From Leptobacterium_A meishanense (lineage in GTDB: Bacteria > Bacteroidota > Bacteroidia > Flavobacteriales > Flavobacteriaceae), in NCBI RefSeq assembly GCF_037645805.1, contig NZ_JBBEXE010000001.1:62001-126000 (forward strand): DNA of 64,000 bases, given 5' to 3'. Position numbers and translations under genes: made by a program. The first letter of the stretch is position 1. Each line of letters begins with the position of its first letter. Of the stretch, positions 54,561 through 63,565 are shown piece after piece. The notes under the pieces are model-generated. The model did no database searches and was not told the DNA's origin. It saw only the letters and a program-made list of their open reading frames with translations.

Positions 54561-55625
54561 ATGGCAGGCAATTCCTTCGGGAAGTTATTCAAGCTCACAA
54601 CCTACGGAGAGTCACATGGCATAGCTATAGGAGGCGTCATTGATGGTTGCCCGGCAGGCTTATTGGTTGACCTTAATGCTGTTCAGAATGAGTTAGATCG
54701 CCGAAAACCGGGACAATCTGCTATTGTAACTCAACGAAAAGAGTCAGATACAGTACATTTTCTTAGCGGCATTTTTGAAGGGAAAACAATGGGGACGCCT
54801 ATTGGTTTTGTGATATACAATGAAGACCAAAAATCAAAAGATTATGCTCATATAAAAGATACTTACCGCCCGAGCCATGCTGATTATGTGTATGATCAAA
54901 AATATGGTTTTCGAGATTACAGAGGTGGTGGTAGAAGTTCCGCCAGGGAAACGGCGAGTAGAGTAGTGGCAGGAGCAATAGCAAAGCAGCTACTTAAAAA
55001 AGTTAAGATTACTGCGTATGTATCCGCTGTTGGAAAAATAGCACTAGACATGCCCTATGAAAACCTTGACTTTTCTAAGACCGAAGAGAATACTGTCCGT
55101 TGTCCTGATACTGCCGTAGCTCTTGATATGGAAAGATACATTAAGGAAATACGGAAACAAGGCGATACAGTAGGCGGAGTTATTTCTTGTGTGATACAAA
55201 ATGTTCCGGTAGGACTAGGCGAACCGGTTTTTGATAAACTACATGCCGATTTGGGAAAAGCGATGCTATCTATTAATGCGGTGAAAGGCTTTGAGTATGG
55301 CAGTGGTTTTATGGGAGCCACTATGAAAGGAAGCGAGCATAATGATCTGTATAACAAAGATGGTACTACCAAAACCAATTACTCAGGAGGTATTCAAGGA
55401 GGTATCAGCAATGGAATGGACATTTATTTTAAAGTTGCTTTTAAGCCTATAGCTACACTAATTCAAGAACAAATTACCATCAATGACAAGGGAGAACAGG
55501 TACAAATGAAAGGGAAAGGGCGACATGACCCTTGTGTAGTGCCAAGGGCGGTCCCTATTGTAGAAGCTATGGCTGCATTGGTGCTGGCAGACCATTATTT
55601 ATTAAATAAATCGATAACATTATAA
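54561..55625 (+). CDS. aroC: Chorismate synthase
   Basis: The 354-residue FMN-dependent enzyme makes chorismate from 5-enolpyruvylshikimate 3-phosphate, the last step of the shikimate pathway. The family signatures GESHG, RRKPGQS, RPSHADYVYDQKYG, RGGGRSSARETASRVVAGA and the C-terminal GRHDPCVVPRAVPIVEAM are present. No other aro genes are nearby. The symporter gene begins 10 bases after the stop and should share the transcript. Confidence 0.98.
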   Translation: MAGNSFGKLFKLTTYGESHGIAIGGVIDGCPAGLLVDLNAVQNELDRRKPGQSAIVTQRKESDTVHFLSGIFEGKTMGTPIGFVIYNEDQKSKDYAHIKDTYRPSHADYVYDQKYGFRDYRGGGRSSARETASRVVAGAIAKQLLKKVKITAYVSAVGKIALDMPYENLDFSKTEENTVRCPDTAVALDMERYIKEIRKQGDTVGGVISCVIQNVPVGLGEPVFDKLHADLGKAMLSINAVKGFEYGSGFMGATMKGSEHNDLYNKDGTTKTNYSGGIQGGISNGMDIYFKVAFKPIATLIQEQITINDKGEQVQMKGKGRHDPCVVPRAVPIVEAMAALVLADHYLLNKSITL

Positions 55626-55635
55626 CTACAGATAG

Positions 55636-56937
55636 ATGAAAAAAATAGCATTGCATTGGCAAATCCTTTTAGGAATGATCGCAGGCGTATTGTTTGCATT
55701 TTTAATGACCCAATTTTCTTGGGGACCTAAATTGGTTACCGATTGGGTAAAACCATTCGGCACTATTTTTATAAATGCCTTAAAGTTAATAGCCGTTCCA
55801 CTTATTTTAGCATCTTTAATCAAAGGGGTCTCTGATTTAAAAGATATTTCCAAGCTTTCAAAGATGGGAGGACGAACTATTGCTACTTATATAATTACAA
55901 CAGTAATAGCAGTGTCTATAGGATTGACAATCGTTAACCTTGTCAAACCTGGAAAATCTATTTCAGCAGAAACCCGTACAGAGCTTATGGAAAACTATAG
56001 AGGAGACGCTGACACAAGAATAGCCCAGGCGGAAAAACAAAAAGAGGCAGGACCTTTACAGCCTCTAGAAGATTTAGTACCAAGCAATATTTTTAAAGCA
56101 ACAACTGATAATGGAAATATGCTTCAAGTAATTTTCTTTGCTATTTTTTTTGGCATAGGCCTTATTCTTATCCCTGAAGCAACATCTAAACCTGTAAAAG
56201 CTTTTTTTGACGGGTTTAATGAAGTGATCCTTAAACTTATTGATATCATTATGCTAGCTGCTCCATACGGTGTTTTTGCATTGTTAGCTGCTTTAGTTGT
56301 AGAGGCGCCAAATACAGATTTGTTTGTAGCCTTATTGTGGTATGCATTATCAGTAGTTATTGGATTAATTTTAATGATAGTTGTCTACATTTTCATTGTT
56401 TATCTGTTTACGGGAAAAACACCAAAATTCTTTATTAATGGGATTGCTCCGGCGCAATTATTAGCTTTTTCAACAAGTTCTAGTGCAGCCACATTACCTG
56501 TAACCATGGAACGTGTTGAGGAACATTTAGGGGTAGAAGAAGAAGTTACCAGTTTTGTGTTGCCTATAGGGGCAACCATCAATATGGATGGAACTAGCTT
56601 GTATCAAGCAGTTGCAGCTGTTTTTATTGCACAGGCTTTTGGCATGGAACTAAGTTTCGCAACCCAATTAGGTATTGTTGCCACAGCTACGTTGGCCTCT
56701 ATTGGTTCAGCTGCGGTTCCGGGAGCAGGGATGGTAATGTTAGTTATTGTTTTGGCGCAGGCGGGCATACCGGAAGCCGGATTGGCACTTATTTTCGCAG
56801 TTGACAGGCCATTGGACATGTGCCGAACTACCGTGAATGTAACAGGTGATGCAGCCGTTTCTATGTTGGTAGCAAAATCAGTAGGGAAGCTAGGCGACCC
56901 ACATGTTAAAAACTGGGATGATCACTACAAAAAGTAA
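55636..56937 (+). CDS. Dicarboxylate/amino acid:cation symporter (DAACS)
   Basis: The 433-residue protein has the eight-helix DAACS fold, with the serine-rich hairpin loop STSSSAATLP, NMDGTSLY as the sodium/substrate NMDGT motif and the second hairpin VPGAGMVML. It imports glutamate, aspartate or C4-dicarboxylates with Na+ or H+. A soluble insertion of about 50 residues rich in charge (TELMENYRGDADTRIAQAEK) lies between helices 3 and 4. It is co-directional with aroC and ends two bases from the convergent DCC gene. Confidence 0.95.
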   Translation: MKKIALHWQILLGMIAGVLFAFLMTQFSWGPKLVTDWVKPFGTIFINALKLIAVPLILASLIKGVSDLKDISKLSKMGGRTIATYIITTVIAVSIGLTIVNLVKPGKSISAETRTELMENYRGDADTRIAQAEKQKEAGPLQPLEDLVPSNIFKATTDNGNMLQVIFFAIFFGIGLILIPEATSKPVKAFFDGFNEVILKLIDIIMLAAPYGVFALLAALVVEAPNTDLFVALLWYALSVVIGLILMIVVYIFIVYLFTGKTPKFFINGIAPAQLLAFSTSSSAATLPVTMERVEEHLGVEEEVTSFVLPIGATINMDGTSLYQAVAAVFIAQAFGMELSFATQLGIVATATLASIGSAAVPGAGMVMLVIVLAQAGIPEAGLALIFAVDRPLDMCRTTVNVTGDAAVSMLVAKSVGKLGDPHVKNWDDHYKK

Positions 56938-56939
56938 GG

Positions 56940-57356
56940 TTATAAGAAACGGGCTTTTAGTTCGGGGGTAGGGATCATACAATGCTCTTTTTTGCCAAAC
57001 CATTTGTATCGGTTTTTTGCGATAATATCATAAAACCAATCTCTTAAGGATGTCGGTAATAACCATTTAAAAACCCTCAATATACTCCATAAGCCTCCAA
57101 ATTCTTCAGCAATTTCTAAAGCGGCAGTAGAACGGGCATAATATGCAATGCCCGGGTCAATTAAAATAATGGAATCAATGACTGATGTGTCTATGCTCCG
57201 TTCTTTTACCAATTGTTCTCCGACTTCACTTTGCAATGCTGCGAACAAAAAGACCTCTTTTTTGTCACGTTTCAGAATAAACCTGACGGATCCGTTGCAT
57301 AAATTGCACACACCATCAAACAATATTATTTTTTTTCCTTTAGGGATGCTTATCAT
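56940..57356 (-). CDS. DCC family thiol-disulfide protein (DUF393)
   Basis: This 138-residue thioredoxin-like protein begins with the family motif FDGVCNLCNGSVRFIL (D-G-x-C-x-x-C), so the redox pair is probably active. It has no signal peptide and lies in the cytosol or at the membrane. The gene is six bases after mutS2 and must be read with it; the reason is unknown. Confidence 0.9.
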   Translation of the reverse strand: MISIPKGKKIILFDGVCNLCNGSVRFILKRDKKEVFLFAALQSEVGEQLVKERSIDTSVIDSIILIDPGIAYYARSTAALEIAEEFGGLWSILRVFKWLLPTSLRDWFYDIIAKNRYKWFGKKEHCMIPTPELKARFL

Positions 57357-57362
57357 AATACA

Positions 57363-59534
57363 TTATTTTTTTGTTTCAACAAGCTCTAATTGTCCAACAT
57401 CAATACTGGTAGTAAACAAACCATAATTTACTATGGCTTTATTTTTTTTAATAATGTCAATACTTCCGATAGCTTTTCCATCAGGAAGCCTCACACGGTC
57501 ACCAATTTTCAATACAGGCCTTGGCTTATTAATTTCTTCTCGTACGGCTTTTGTTTTTTCTTGTTTTTTCTTTTTTCGGATGCCTGCTATCTTTTTGGTA
57601 ACCTCTTGGCTTATTTCTTGTTTTTTGATTTTAGCCTCTTTTTTTTCTTTTGGAGTATTTTTTTTACGTTTACTATTTTCTGTTTCTATAATTCGTAAAA
57701 ATTCTGCAATAAGCGGGCGTCTCTTTTTATCATAAAAATAACGTTCGGATATAGTGTTGATTTTATTTCCAAGAACAATCATCCGCTGATTGTTGTCAAA
57801 CAATTCCTGATAATTTTCAAGTTTGTTTTTAATTTTTTCATTTAATATTTCTAACCGTTTTGACTCTTCACGGGCCTTTACTTCTTCTTCTTTAAGAGAA
57901 GAAGAAGTCTTTTCCATTTTGCTGCGCTCTTTTTGTAGTTTAGCGATAGTAGCATCAAACCGGACTTTTCCACGCTCAATTTTCTTTTTAGCTCGATTTA
58001 TGAGACCGTAGGGGATACCATTTTTTTGCGCTACCTCAAATGTAAAAGAACTTCCAGCTTGGCCTAAAACTAATTTATAGGTAGGTTGCAATGTCTTGTT
58101 GTCAAAAAGCATGTTAGCATTCGTGGTATGAGGCAATTCATTTGCCAACATTTTCAGATTTGCATAATGCGTGGTAATGATCCCAAATGCATTTCGATGA
58201 TAAAATTCTTCTAAAAACGCCTCTGCAAGGGCACCTCCCAATTCAGGATCACTTCCTGTACCAAATTCATCAATTAAGAAAAGTGTTTTGTCATTACACT
58301 TTTTAAGGAAGTAATTCATGTTCTTAAGCCTATAACTATAGGTGCTCAAGTGGTTTTCTATGGATTGGTTGTCGCCAATATCGGTAAGGATACGGTCAAA
58401 TAAACAAAAAGTACTTTTAGTGTGTACAGGTATCAGTAATCCACTTTGTAACATAACCTGAAGTAACCCAATAGTTTTAAGTGTAATACTTTTTCCTCCG
58501 GCATTTGGGCCTGATATCACAATAATCCGGTTTTCTGACGATAGTGAAATGTCTTGAGGAAATGTCTTTTCGCTTTTTTCTTTATTAGTTAGATAGAGTA
58601 GTGGGTGGTACGCAGAAATAAGGTTCAGTGTTCTTTCTTCTGTAATTTTTGGCAATAATCCGTTCATTTTAGCTGCATAGGTGGCCTTTGCGGCTACTAA
58701 ATCGATCGAACTTAGAAAATATTGGTATTTTTCCAATAATTCAACATAGGGTCGAAGAAAATCAGTAAGTACTTTTAATATTCGGTTGATCTCTTCTTTC
58801 TCTTCGTATTCTAAGTTATTTAATTCATGGGCATACTTCAAAGTTGTTTCCGGCTCTATGTAAACAATACTTCCTGTTTTAGAACTTCCCATGATGGCGC
58901 CTTTCACCTTACGCCTGTACATGGCTTTTACTGCTAACACCCTTCGATTATCGACAACTGTCTCCCGAATATCGTCCAGAAAGCCGGCCGTATGGCTTGT
59001 ATTCAAGACCTTCACAAAGCTTTCACTTATTTGCCCCCGGACTTTATTAATTGAATTCCGAATGTCTGAGAGCAGTTCAGAAGCGTCGTTTTTGATTTCC
59101 CCAAATCGGTCTATGACGCCTTCTATTTCTTTAATAATAGCTTTTGTGTAAGGGATATCCTCTGCCATTTTATGCAATTCAGGATAATATTCTTTAAATT
59201 TTTTGTAGAATACAATATGGGTGTTTGCTGTTTTTGACAAGAAGGCAATTTTTTTAAAACCATCTGTCTCAATATGTGTATTTTCAATTTGTATAAGCTT
59301 AAGCTCTATAGAAATATCATCATAGCCATGAGCCGGAATACTGTTATTGTTTTCAAAAGAAGAAAGGTATTCAGATGTTTGTGATAGGGCACTCAACATT
59401 TCTTCCTTTTTGGTAAAAGGAACTAAATCCTGTGCTTTTTTTTTGCCTAAACCAGTGGAGCATAACATTGATATATGTGCTTTCACAGTATCAAATTCCA
59501 AGTCTTCCAAGGTTTTTTGATGAATCTTGTTCAT
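57363..59534 (-). CDS. mutS2: MutS2-like ATPase without Smr domain
   Basis: The 723-residue protein has the MutS core: N-terminal clamp/lever helices, ATPase with Walker A SGPNAGGKSIT (about 333), Walker B LFLIDEFGTGSDP and SST-like HYANLKMLA, followed by a long charged coiled coil (about 510-650) and a small SH3-like end (RPVLKIGDRVRLPDGKAIGS). The Smr nuclease domain that ends B. subtilis MutS2 is absent. It probably acts in recombination control or, as in firmicutes, on stalled ribosomes. The ATG at 59534 is preferred since the -7 box lies at 59565-59572, upstream of it. Confidence 0.92.
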   Translation of the reverse strand: MNKIHQKTLEDLEFDTVKAHISMLCSTGLGKKKAQDLVPFTKKEEMLSALSQTSEYLSSFENNNSIPAHGYDDISIELKLIQIENTHIETDGFKKIAFLSKTANTHIVFYKKFKEYYPELHKMAEDIPYTKAIIKEIEGVIDRFGEIKNDASELLSDIRNSINKVRGQISESFVKVLNTSHTAGFLDDIRETVVDNRRVLAVKAMYRRKVKGAIMGSSKTGSIVYIEPETTLKYAHELNNLEYEEKEEINRILKVLTDFLRPYVELLEKYQYFLSSIDLVAAKATYAAKMNGLLPKITEERTLNLISAYHPLLYLTNKEKSEKTFPQDISLSSENRIIVISGPNAGGKSITLKTIGLLQVMLQSGLLIPVHTKSTFCLFDRILTDIGDNQSIENHLSTYSYRLKNMNYFLKKCNDKTLFLIDEFGTGSDPELGGALAEAFLEEFYHRNAFGIITTHYANLKMLANELPHTTNANMLFDNKTLQPTYKLVLGQAGSSFTFEVAQKNGIPYGLINRAKKKIERGKVRFDATIAKLQKERSKMEKTSSSLKEEEVKAREESKRLEILNEKIKNKLENYQELFDNNQRMIVLGNKINTISERYFYDKKRRPLIAEFLRIIETENSKRKKNTPKEKKEAKIKKQEISQEVTKKIAGIRKKKKQEKTKAVREEINKPRPVLKIGDRVRLPDGKAIGSIDIIKKNKAIVNYGLFTTSIDVGQLELVETKK

Positions 59535-59557
59535 TGTGGTTTTTAACCCTATTTTTG
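59527..59557 (+). promoter_or_regulatory. Promoter of ung
   Basis: TTG (59527-59529), 20 bases and TATTTTTG (59550-59557) fit the consensus. Transcription would start near 59564, before the ATG at 59584, which argues against the longer ung frame from 59527. The -33 box lies inside the mutS2 coding region. Confidence 0.65.
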
Positions 59558-59564
59558 AGAGATA

Positions 59565-59572
59565 CAAAAGTA
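59565..59572 (-). promoter_or_regulatory. -7 promoter element of mutS2
   Basis: The minus strand reads TACTTTTG, a perfect -7 box 30 bases before the mutS2 ATG. The ung -7 box lies seven bases away on the other strand, so the two promoters overlap. Confidence 0.55.
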
Positions 59573-59583
59573 ACGTTTTTTCA

Positions 59584-60249
59584 ATGAATGTACGAATACA
59601 CCCTAGTTGGAAAGAATACCTACGGCCTGAGTTTGAGAAACCTTATTTCAATAATTTAGCAACATTTGTAAAGAATGAATATGCTACAAACACTTGCTAC
59701 CCCTCCGGGAAACAAATTTTTGCAGCATTTGATCATTGTACTTTCGATGCTGTCAAGGTAGTTATTATAGGCCAGGACCCTTATCATGGGGCCGGGCAAG
59801 CCAATGGGTTGTGTTTTTCAGTAAACACCGGCTTTCCACACCCCCCTTCATTGGTGAATATTTTCAGAGAGATTGAAGATGATTTAGGAATTCCGTACCC
59901 ATGGAGTGGAAATTTAGAAAGATGGGCAGATCAAGGGGTGCTATTGTTGAATGCAACACTTACAGTAAGAGCAAATCAGGCCGGAAGTCATCAAAATAAA
60001 GGCTGGGAACTGTTTACAGATGCTGTGATCAAAGTTGTATCCGACAATAAACAAGGAATTGTGTTTATGCTTTGGGGCGGGTATGCTAAGAAAAAAGGAA
60101 GTGTTATTAATAAAAACCAACATCATGTATTGTATTCAGGACACCCTTCTCCTTTAAGTGCCAATAGGGGTTTGTGGTTCGGAAACAAACATTTTAGTCA
60201 GTGCAATGCATTGTTAAAGCAGAACGGAAGGCAGGAAATTCAATGGTAA
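59584..60249 (+). CDS. ung: Uracil-DNA glycosylase, family 1
   Basis: The 221-residue enzyme removes uracil from DNA as the first step of base excision repair. The water-activating loop GQDPYHG contains Asp65, the uracil-binding GLCFSV and the Leu-loop HPSPLS with catalytic His are intact, and LLNATLTV is typical. The ATG at 59584 (MNVRIHPSWKEYL) is the usual family start. It is divergent from mutS2 and followed by a weak hairpin terminator. Confidence 0.97.
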   Translation: MNVRIHPSWKEYLRPEFEKPYFNNLATFVKNEYATNTCYPSGKQIFAAFDHCTFDAVKVVIIGQDPYHGAGQANGLCFSVNTGFPHPPSLVNIFREIEDDLGIPYPWSGNLERWADQGVLLLNATLTVRANQAGSHQNKGWELFTDAVIKVVSDNKQGIVFMLWGGYAKKKGSVINKNQHHVLYSGHPSPLSANRGLWFGNKHFSQCNALLKQNGRQEIQW

Positions 60250-60254
60250 AAAAA

Positions 60255-60297
60255 AGTGCTCGGTTGTAAAAACAACGTCGCACTCATTTTTCTTTTT
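60255..60297 (+). terminator. Probable terminator of ung
   Basis: AGTGC and GCACT form the outer stem, GTTGT and ACAAC the inner stem, with three mismatches between them; the loop is AAAA. A T-rich tail follows to 60297. The next 120 bases up to the convergent gene hold nothing I can identify. Confidence 0.5.
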
Positions 60298-60420
60298 AAT
60301 TATAAGTACATTGATTAATAGCGGTATAAAACTATAAAACTAAGAAGGGACTTTTTAAAATACTCGATGAAGCCATTCGTTTTTTAGTTAAACGTCTATA
60401 TGAGAACTAGTATAGATTAA

Positions 60421-61269
60421 TTAGTTTGAAATGAAAGTTGAAGCAGCTACTTTTTTATCAATTAAATTCAGTCTAAAAAGTTGTTCTTGTACTTGGAGTA
60501 TGGTGTCGCTTTCAATTTGGTTTTGGCTCCATTTCGTTATGGAAAGCCATTTTTTTATATCATAGATGTCTTGGTGATATGCATTGGCGAGCGTTCGGTC
60601 TATAGATGGGATGTTTTTAAATTCAGAGGTATAACTGTTTATAATACTAAGTATATATGAGATTAATGCTCTATTGGTTTTTATAAATTCATTATTTGCT
60701 GCTATTACAAAACAAGGCCAGGGAGTAGGGCAGTCTGCAATTCTTCTAAAGGTTCCATTGTCTACCAAAGGCTTTGTTGTAAAATGTTCCCACATAAAAT
60801 AATCAGCTGTTCCATTTTTTAAAGCAGTAATAGCTCCATCAATAGTATTGACTACTTCAAAATTCAAAGAGGCCGTATCCCATCCTTGCTGAGAAGCGTT
60901 AATATATGCCATAAGATGGCTTCCGCTTCCATAGCGGCTTATAGCAGCTGTTTTACCCTCAAGATCGGTAATTTGTTGATGATCTGAATTTTTATCTACA
61001 TGAATACCCCAAAGAAGGGGAGAAGCTATATATTTCTGAACAATTTTAGAAGGGTTGCCATTTGTGATATCTTTTACAATGCCTTCTGTAAGAATCACAG
61101 CCAGATCGATGAAACCCTCACGGAGTAATTGGCACATTTTCCCGGTTCCTTCAGGAATATCAATCCATTCAACTTCGATACCATTTTGTTCAAATGCTCC
61201 TTCATCTATGGCGAAATGCCATGGAAAGTTAAAATGTTCTGGCACACCAGCTATCGTTATCTTCTTCAA
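60421..61269 (-). CDS. Orphan cytosolic periplasmic-binding-fold protein
   Basis: The 282-residue protein has the type 2 periplasmic-binding fold of SsuA/THI5-like proteins: GVPEHFNFPWHFAIDEGAF, DLAVILTEGIVKDI, SRYGSGSHLMAY and ADYFMWEHFTTKPL. It has no signal peptide or lipobox, and no ABC transporter genes are nearby. The layout is like a group I recall as Ca3427-like (fungal and bacterial), so a cytosolic ligand-binding or enzymatic role is more likely than transport. The start is TTG at 61269: there is an in-frame stop three codons upstream. Confidence 0.83.
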   Translation of the reverse strand: MKKITIAGVPEHFNFPWHFAIDEGAFEQNGIEVEWIDIPEGTGKMCQLLREGFIDLAVILTEGIVKDITNGNPSKIVQKYIASPLLWGIHVDKNSDHQQITDLEGKTAAISRYGSGSHLMAYINASQQGWDTASLNFEVVNTIDGAITALKNGTADYFMWEHFTTKPLVDNGTFRRIADCPTPWPCFVIAANNEFIKTNRALISYILSIINSYTSEFKNIPSIDRTLANAYHQDIYDIKKWLSITKWSQNQIESDTILQVQEQLFRLNLIDKKVAASTFISN

Positions 61270-61331
61270 AGTTGTTTAGTATTTAAAAAGTAAGACCTCA
61301 CAAGTTTCATAAGTGATAAGGTCTATTATGT

Positions 61332-62201
61332 TTATAAAACCAATTTATCTAAGGTATATTTTATAAGACGGTCTATAGCAACATAGGGTTCCTTGGAAAA
61401 TGTTTTGTTAGATCGATTTGCTAATACACAGTTCATTGATACGGCACGGTGCCCTAAAAGCTTAGCTAATCCATATATCCCAGCAGTTTCCATTTCCAGG
61501 TTCGTGATTTTCAACCCATTAAAATCAAAGGATGCAAAAGTATCATTTGAATATTCGTCATCAAGAGTGCTTCTTAGTTTACGTGACTGAGGACCATAAA
61601 ACCCGGGTGCCGTAACAGTAAATCCCATATGTATTTCAGGAGTCTTTAATTTTGCGCCAAGCTTTTCATCATATTTCACTATATATGGGTCTGCTTTTGC
61701 CGGGTGCCAGTTAGCATATTCTTTAAATGCTTTTTGCATTTCAATTTGTTGTACATGTCGGCTATCATAAAAATAAAGGAGTCCATCAAGCCCCATGGCA
61801 TATTCACTCATAACAAATTGATCAACACCGATAGCCGGTTGCAGCGCCCCGGTGGTTCCTATCCTGATAATATTTAATGGAGTGTGGTTTTGTTTGGCTT
61901 CTCGTTTGTAGAGATCAATATTTACCAAAGCGTCCAGTTCATTTAAAACAATATCAATATTATCTGTTCCAATACCAGTAGAAACAACAGAAATACGCTT
62001 GCTATTAAGTGTTCCGGTATGCGTTATAAACTCCCTTTTGCCTTTTTTAAGCTCAATGGAATCAAAATATTTAGAAACTTTTGAAACCCTATCAGGATCT
62101 CCTACAAAAATGATAGTATCAGCAATATCTTCGGGATGGAGGTTAAGATGGTAAATGCTCCCATCGGGGTTCAATATCAGCTCTGATTCAGGGATTTGCA
62201 T
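61332..62201 (-). CDS. Nucleoside phosphorylase (uridine phosphorylase-like)
   Basis: The 289-residue protein has the PNP/UDP phosphorylase fold: IIFVGDPDRVSKVSKYFD at the phosphate-binding N terminus, STGIGTDNIDIVLNEL, RIGTTGALQP and NLEMETAGIYGLAKLLGH with the conserved Met-Glu ribose contact. It splits a nucleoside with phosphate into base and ribose 1-phosphate. It is longer than E. coli Udp. The DUF1835 gene upstream ends one base before its ATG, so the two form an operon. Confidence 0.92.
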   Translation of the reverse strand: MQIPESELILNPDGSIYHLNLHPEDIADTIIFVGDPDRVSKVSKYFDSIELKKGKREFITHTGTLNSKRISVVSTGIGTDNIDIVLNELDALVNIDLYKREAKQNHTPLNIIRIGTTGALQPAIGVDQFVMSEYAMGLDGLLYFYDSRHVQQIEMQKAFKEYANWHPAKADPYIVKYDEKLGAKLKTPEIHMGFTVTAPGFYGPQSRKLRSTLDDEYSNDTFASFDFNGLKITNLEMETAGIYGLAKLLGHRAVSMNCVLANRSNKTFSKEPYVAIDRLIKYTLDKLVL

Positions 62202-62202
62202 G

Positions 62203-63135
62203 CTATAGTTTCAGTAGCTTGTGAGTGTCTTCGTGATATAAAAACCCATATTTTGGAGCCCCTCCTAAATAAGTATCATTATTTTTAATAATAGGATAAT
62301 AATTCGTACTTTTCTTAAGAACAGCAAGGCCTTGCTTGTTCAATTGAACTGGATTGAATGATTTAAAAAGCGGCTTTAACGCTTCCGTTACTTTTAAAAA
62401 CTGTGCTTCTCCATATCCGTAAATTCCTTGGTTTTTCAGTAGGTGCGAAATAAGTTTTTCTCTTGATTGAAAATCGTTTTGGGCTACTGTTTCCAATAGT
62501 TGGTTTTCAATGTTATTAAGTCCATTTTTCACTGTGGGAAAACGTAATATATGTGCTTTCATTACCTCCGGGAGGTATTCAAATTGAGAGGAGTTAAATT
62601 GTGTAAAGGTCTCTATTCTGATGGGATTGTCACCACAATATAATTGCCAAATATAATCGGCATATTCAATGTCATCCTGTGATAGTTCAATCCGGTTTTT
62701 ATATAACTGTAATAATTTTTTGTTGCTTAGCTCTGATAAAGGGGCAGATATTCCTTTTTTATTGGCCTCTGCATAGTGAATCAAAGATACTTTTCTGTTT
62801 TTACGGTGTTTTTTTAACCAGCTAATAAGCGCAATCATATTGATCTGTGAAAAAAGGCTTTGCTCAAACCATAGAACAATTTCTTCTTCTTTTTTATGAT
62901 TGCATAGCGCCTTGTATTCTTTAAGGTTTAAGTCAACGAAAGCCCGCTTAGTAATTTTATAGGCTTTGTTTAAAAATTGATAACGAACTTTCCAGAAGGG
63001 CTCACTACCAACATCAGCAATTGTTTTGCCTTCGCTCAGCATTTCACGCCATGTTATAATTTCACCTTCAATGTTTAGTTTTTCTAGTTTAGAGGTAAGG
63101 GCATCTCCGCTTGTAATGTGAAGAATTTTGCTCAT
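62203..63135 (-). CDS. DUF1835 domain protein
   Basis: This 310-residue protein has the DUF1835 beginning ILHITSGDALTSKLEKL, followed by GEIITWREMLSEG and LWFEQSLFSQINMIALISWL, which are typical. The C-terminal half is helical. No catalytic function is known for the family. It is directly followed by the nucleoside phosphorylase, one base away, a pairing that could point to nucleotide metabolism. Confidence 0.85.
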   Translation of the reverse strand: MSKILHITSGDALTSKLEKLNIEGEIITWREMLSEGKTIADVGSEPFWKVRYQFLNKAYKITKRAFVDLNLKEYKALCNHKKEEEIVLWFEQSLFSQINMIALISWLKKHRKNRKVSLIHYAEANKKGISAPLSELSNKKLLQLYKNRIELSQDDIEYADYIWQLYCGDNPIRIETFTQFNSSQFEYLPEVMKAHILRFPTVKNGLNNIENQLLETVAQNDFQSREKLISHLLKNQGIYGYGEAQFLKVTEALKPLFKSFNPVQLNKQGLAVLKKSTNYYPIIKNNDTYLGGAPKYGFLYHEDTHKLLKL

Positions 63136-63202
63136 TTTTGTCTAAATTGTGGTTGTAAATGTAAAAAATTATACGGTTTAATCAACTTTTTTGAACCTAA
63201 AT

Positions 63203-63559
63203 TTAACCTCCAACACGTTTTACTTTATATCCTAACGATTGTAAGATAGCAATTATTTTATCTCGATAATTTCCTTGGACAATAATGTCACTTTCTTTCA
63301 CAGAACCACCTACACCACACTTAGTTTTGAGCAATTTAGCCAACTTTTTTAATGCTTCTTCACTCCCTTGAAAACCTTTTATGATTGTCACAGTCTTACC
63401 TCCGCGTCCTTTATTACTAAAATGCGCTTCCAATCTTTGATCGGCATTTGATAGCGTATTACTTTCATCTGTTTCTGAGGATGATTCAGGTGTAAAATTA
63501 TCATCTGTTGAAAAAACAAACCCACTTAAATCTTCCAGACTATTTAATTTCTTGGTCAT
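63203..63559 (-). CDS. SUI1/eIF1-like translation factor (YciH)
   Basis: The 118-residue product contains a SUI1 domain (about 45-118): GRGGKTVTIIKGF, LAKLLKTKCGVGGSVKE, YRDKIIAILQSLGYKVKRVGG, matching E. coli YciH and eukaryotic eIF1, which affects start-codon selection. The N-terminal 40 residues are acidic and Ser-rich, probably disordered. The ATG follows the oxygenase stop by six bases, so they share a transcript. Confidence 0.93.
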   Translation of the reverse strand: MTKKLNSLEDLSGFVFSTDDNFTPESSSETDESNTLSNADQRLEAHFSNKGRGGKTVTIIKGFQGSEEALKKLAKLLKTKCGVGGSVKESDIIVQGNYRDKIIAILQSLGYKVKRVGG

Positions 63560-63565
63560 CAGCTA

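Noticed and set aside
57433..57735. Phe-rich open frames opposite the mutS2 coiled-coil region
   Set aside because: They are the complement of Lys/Glu-rich codons and not membrane proteins.
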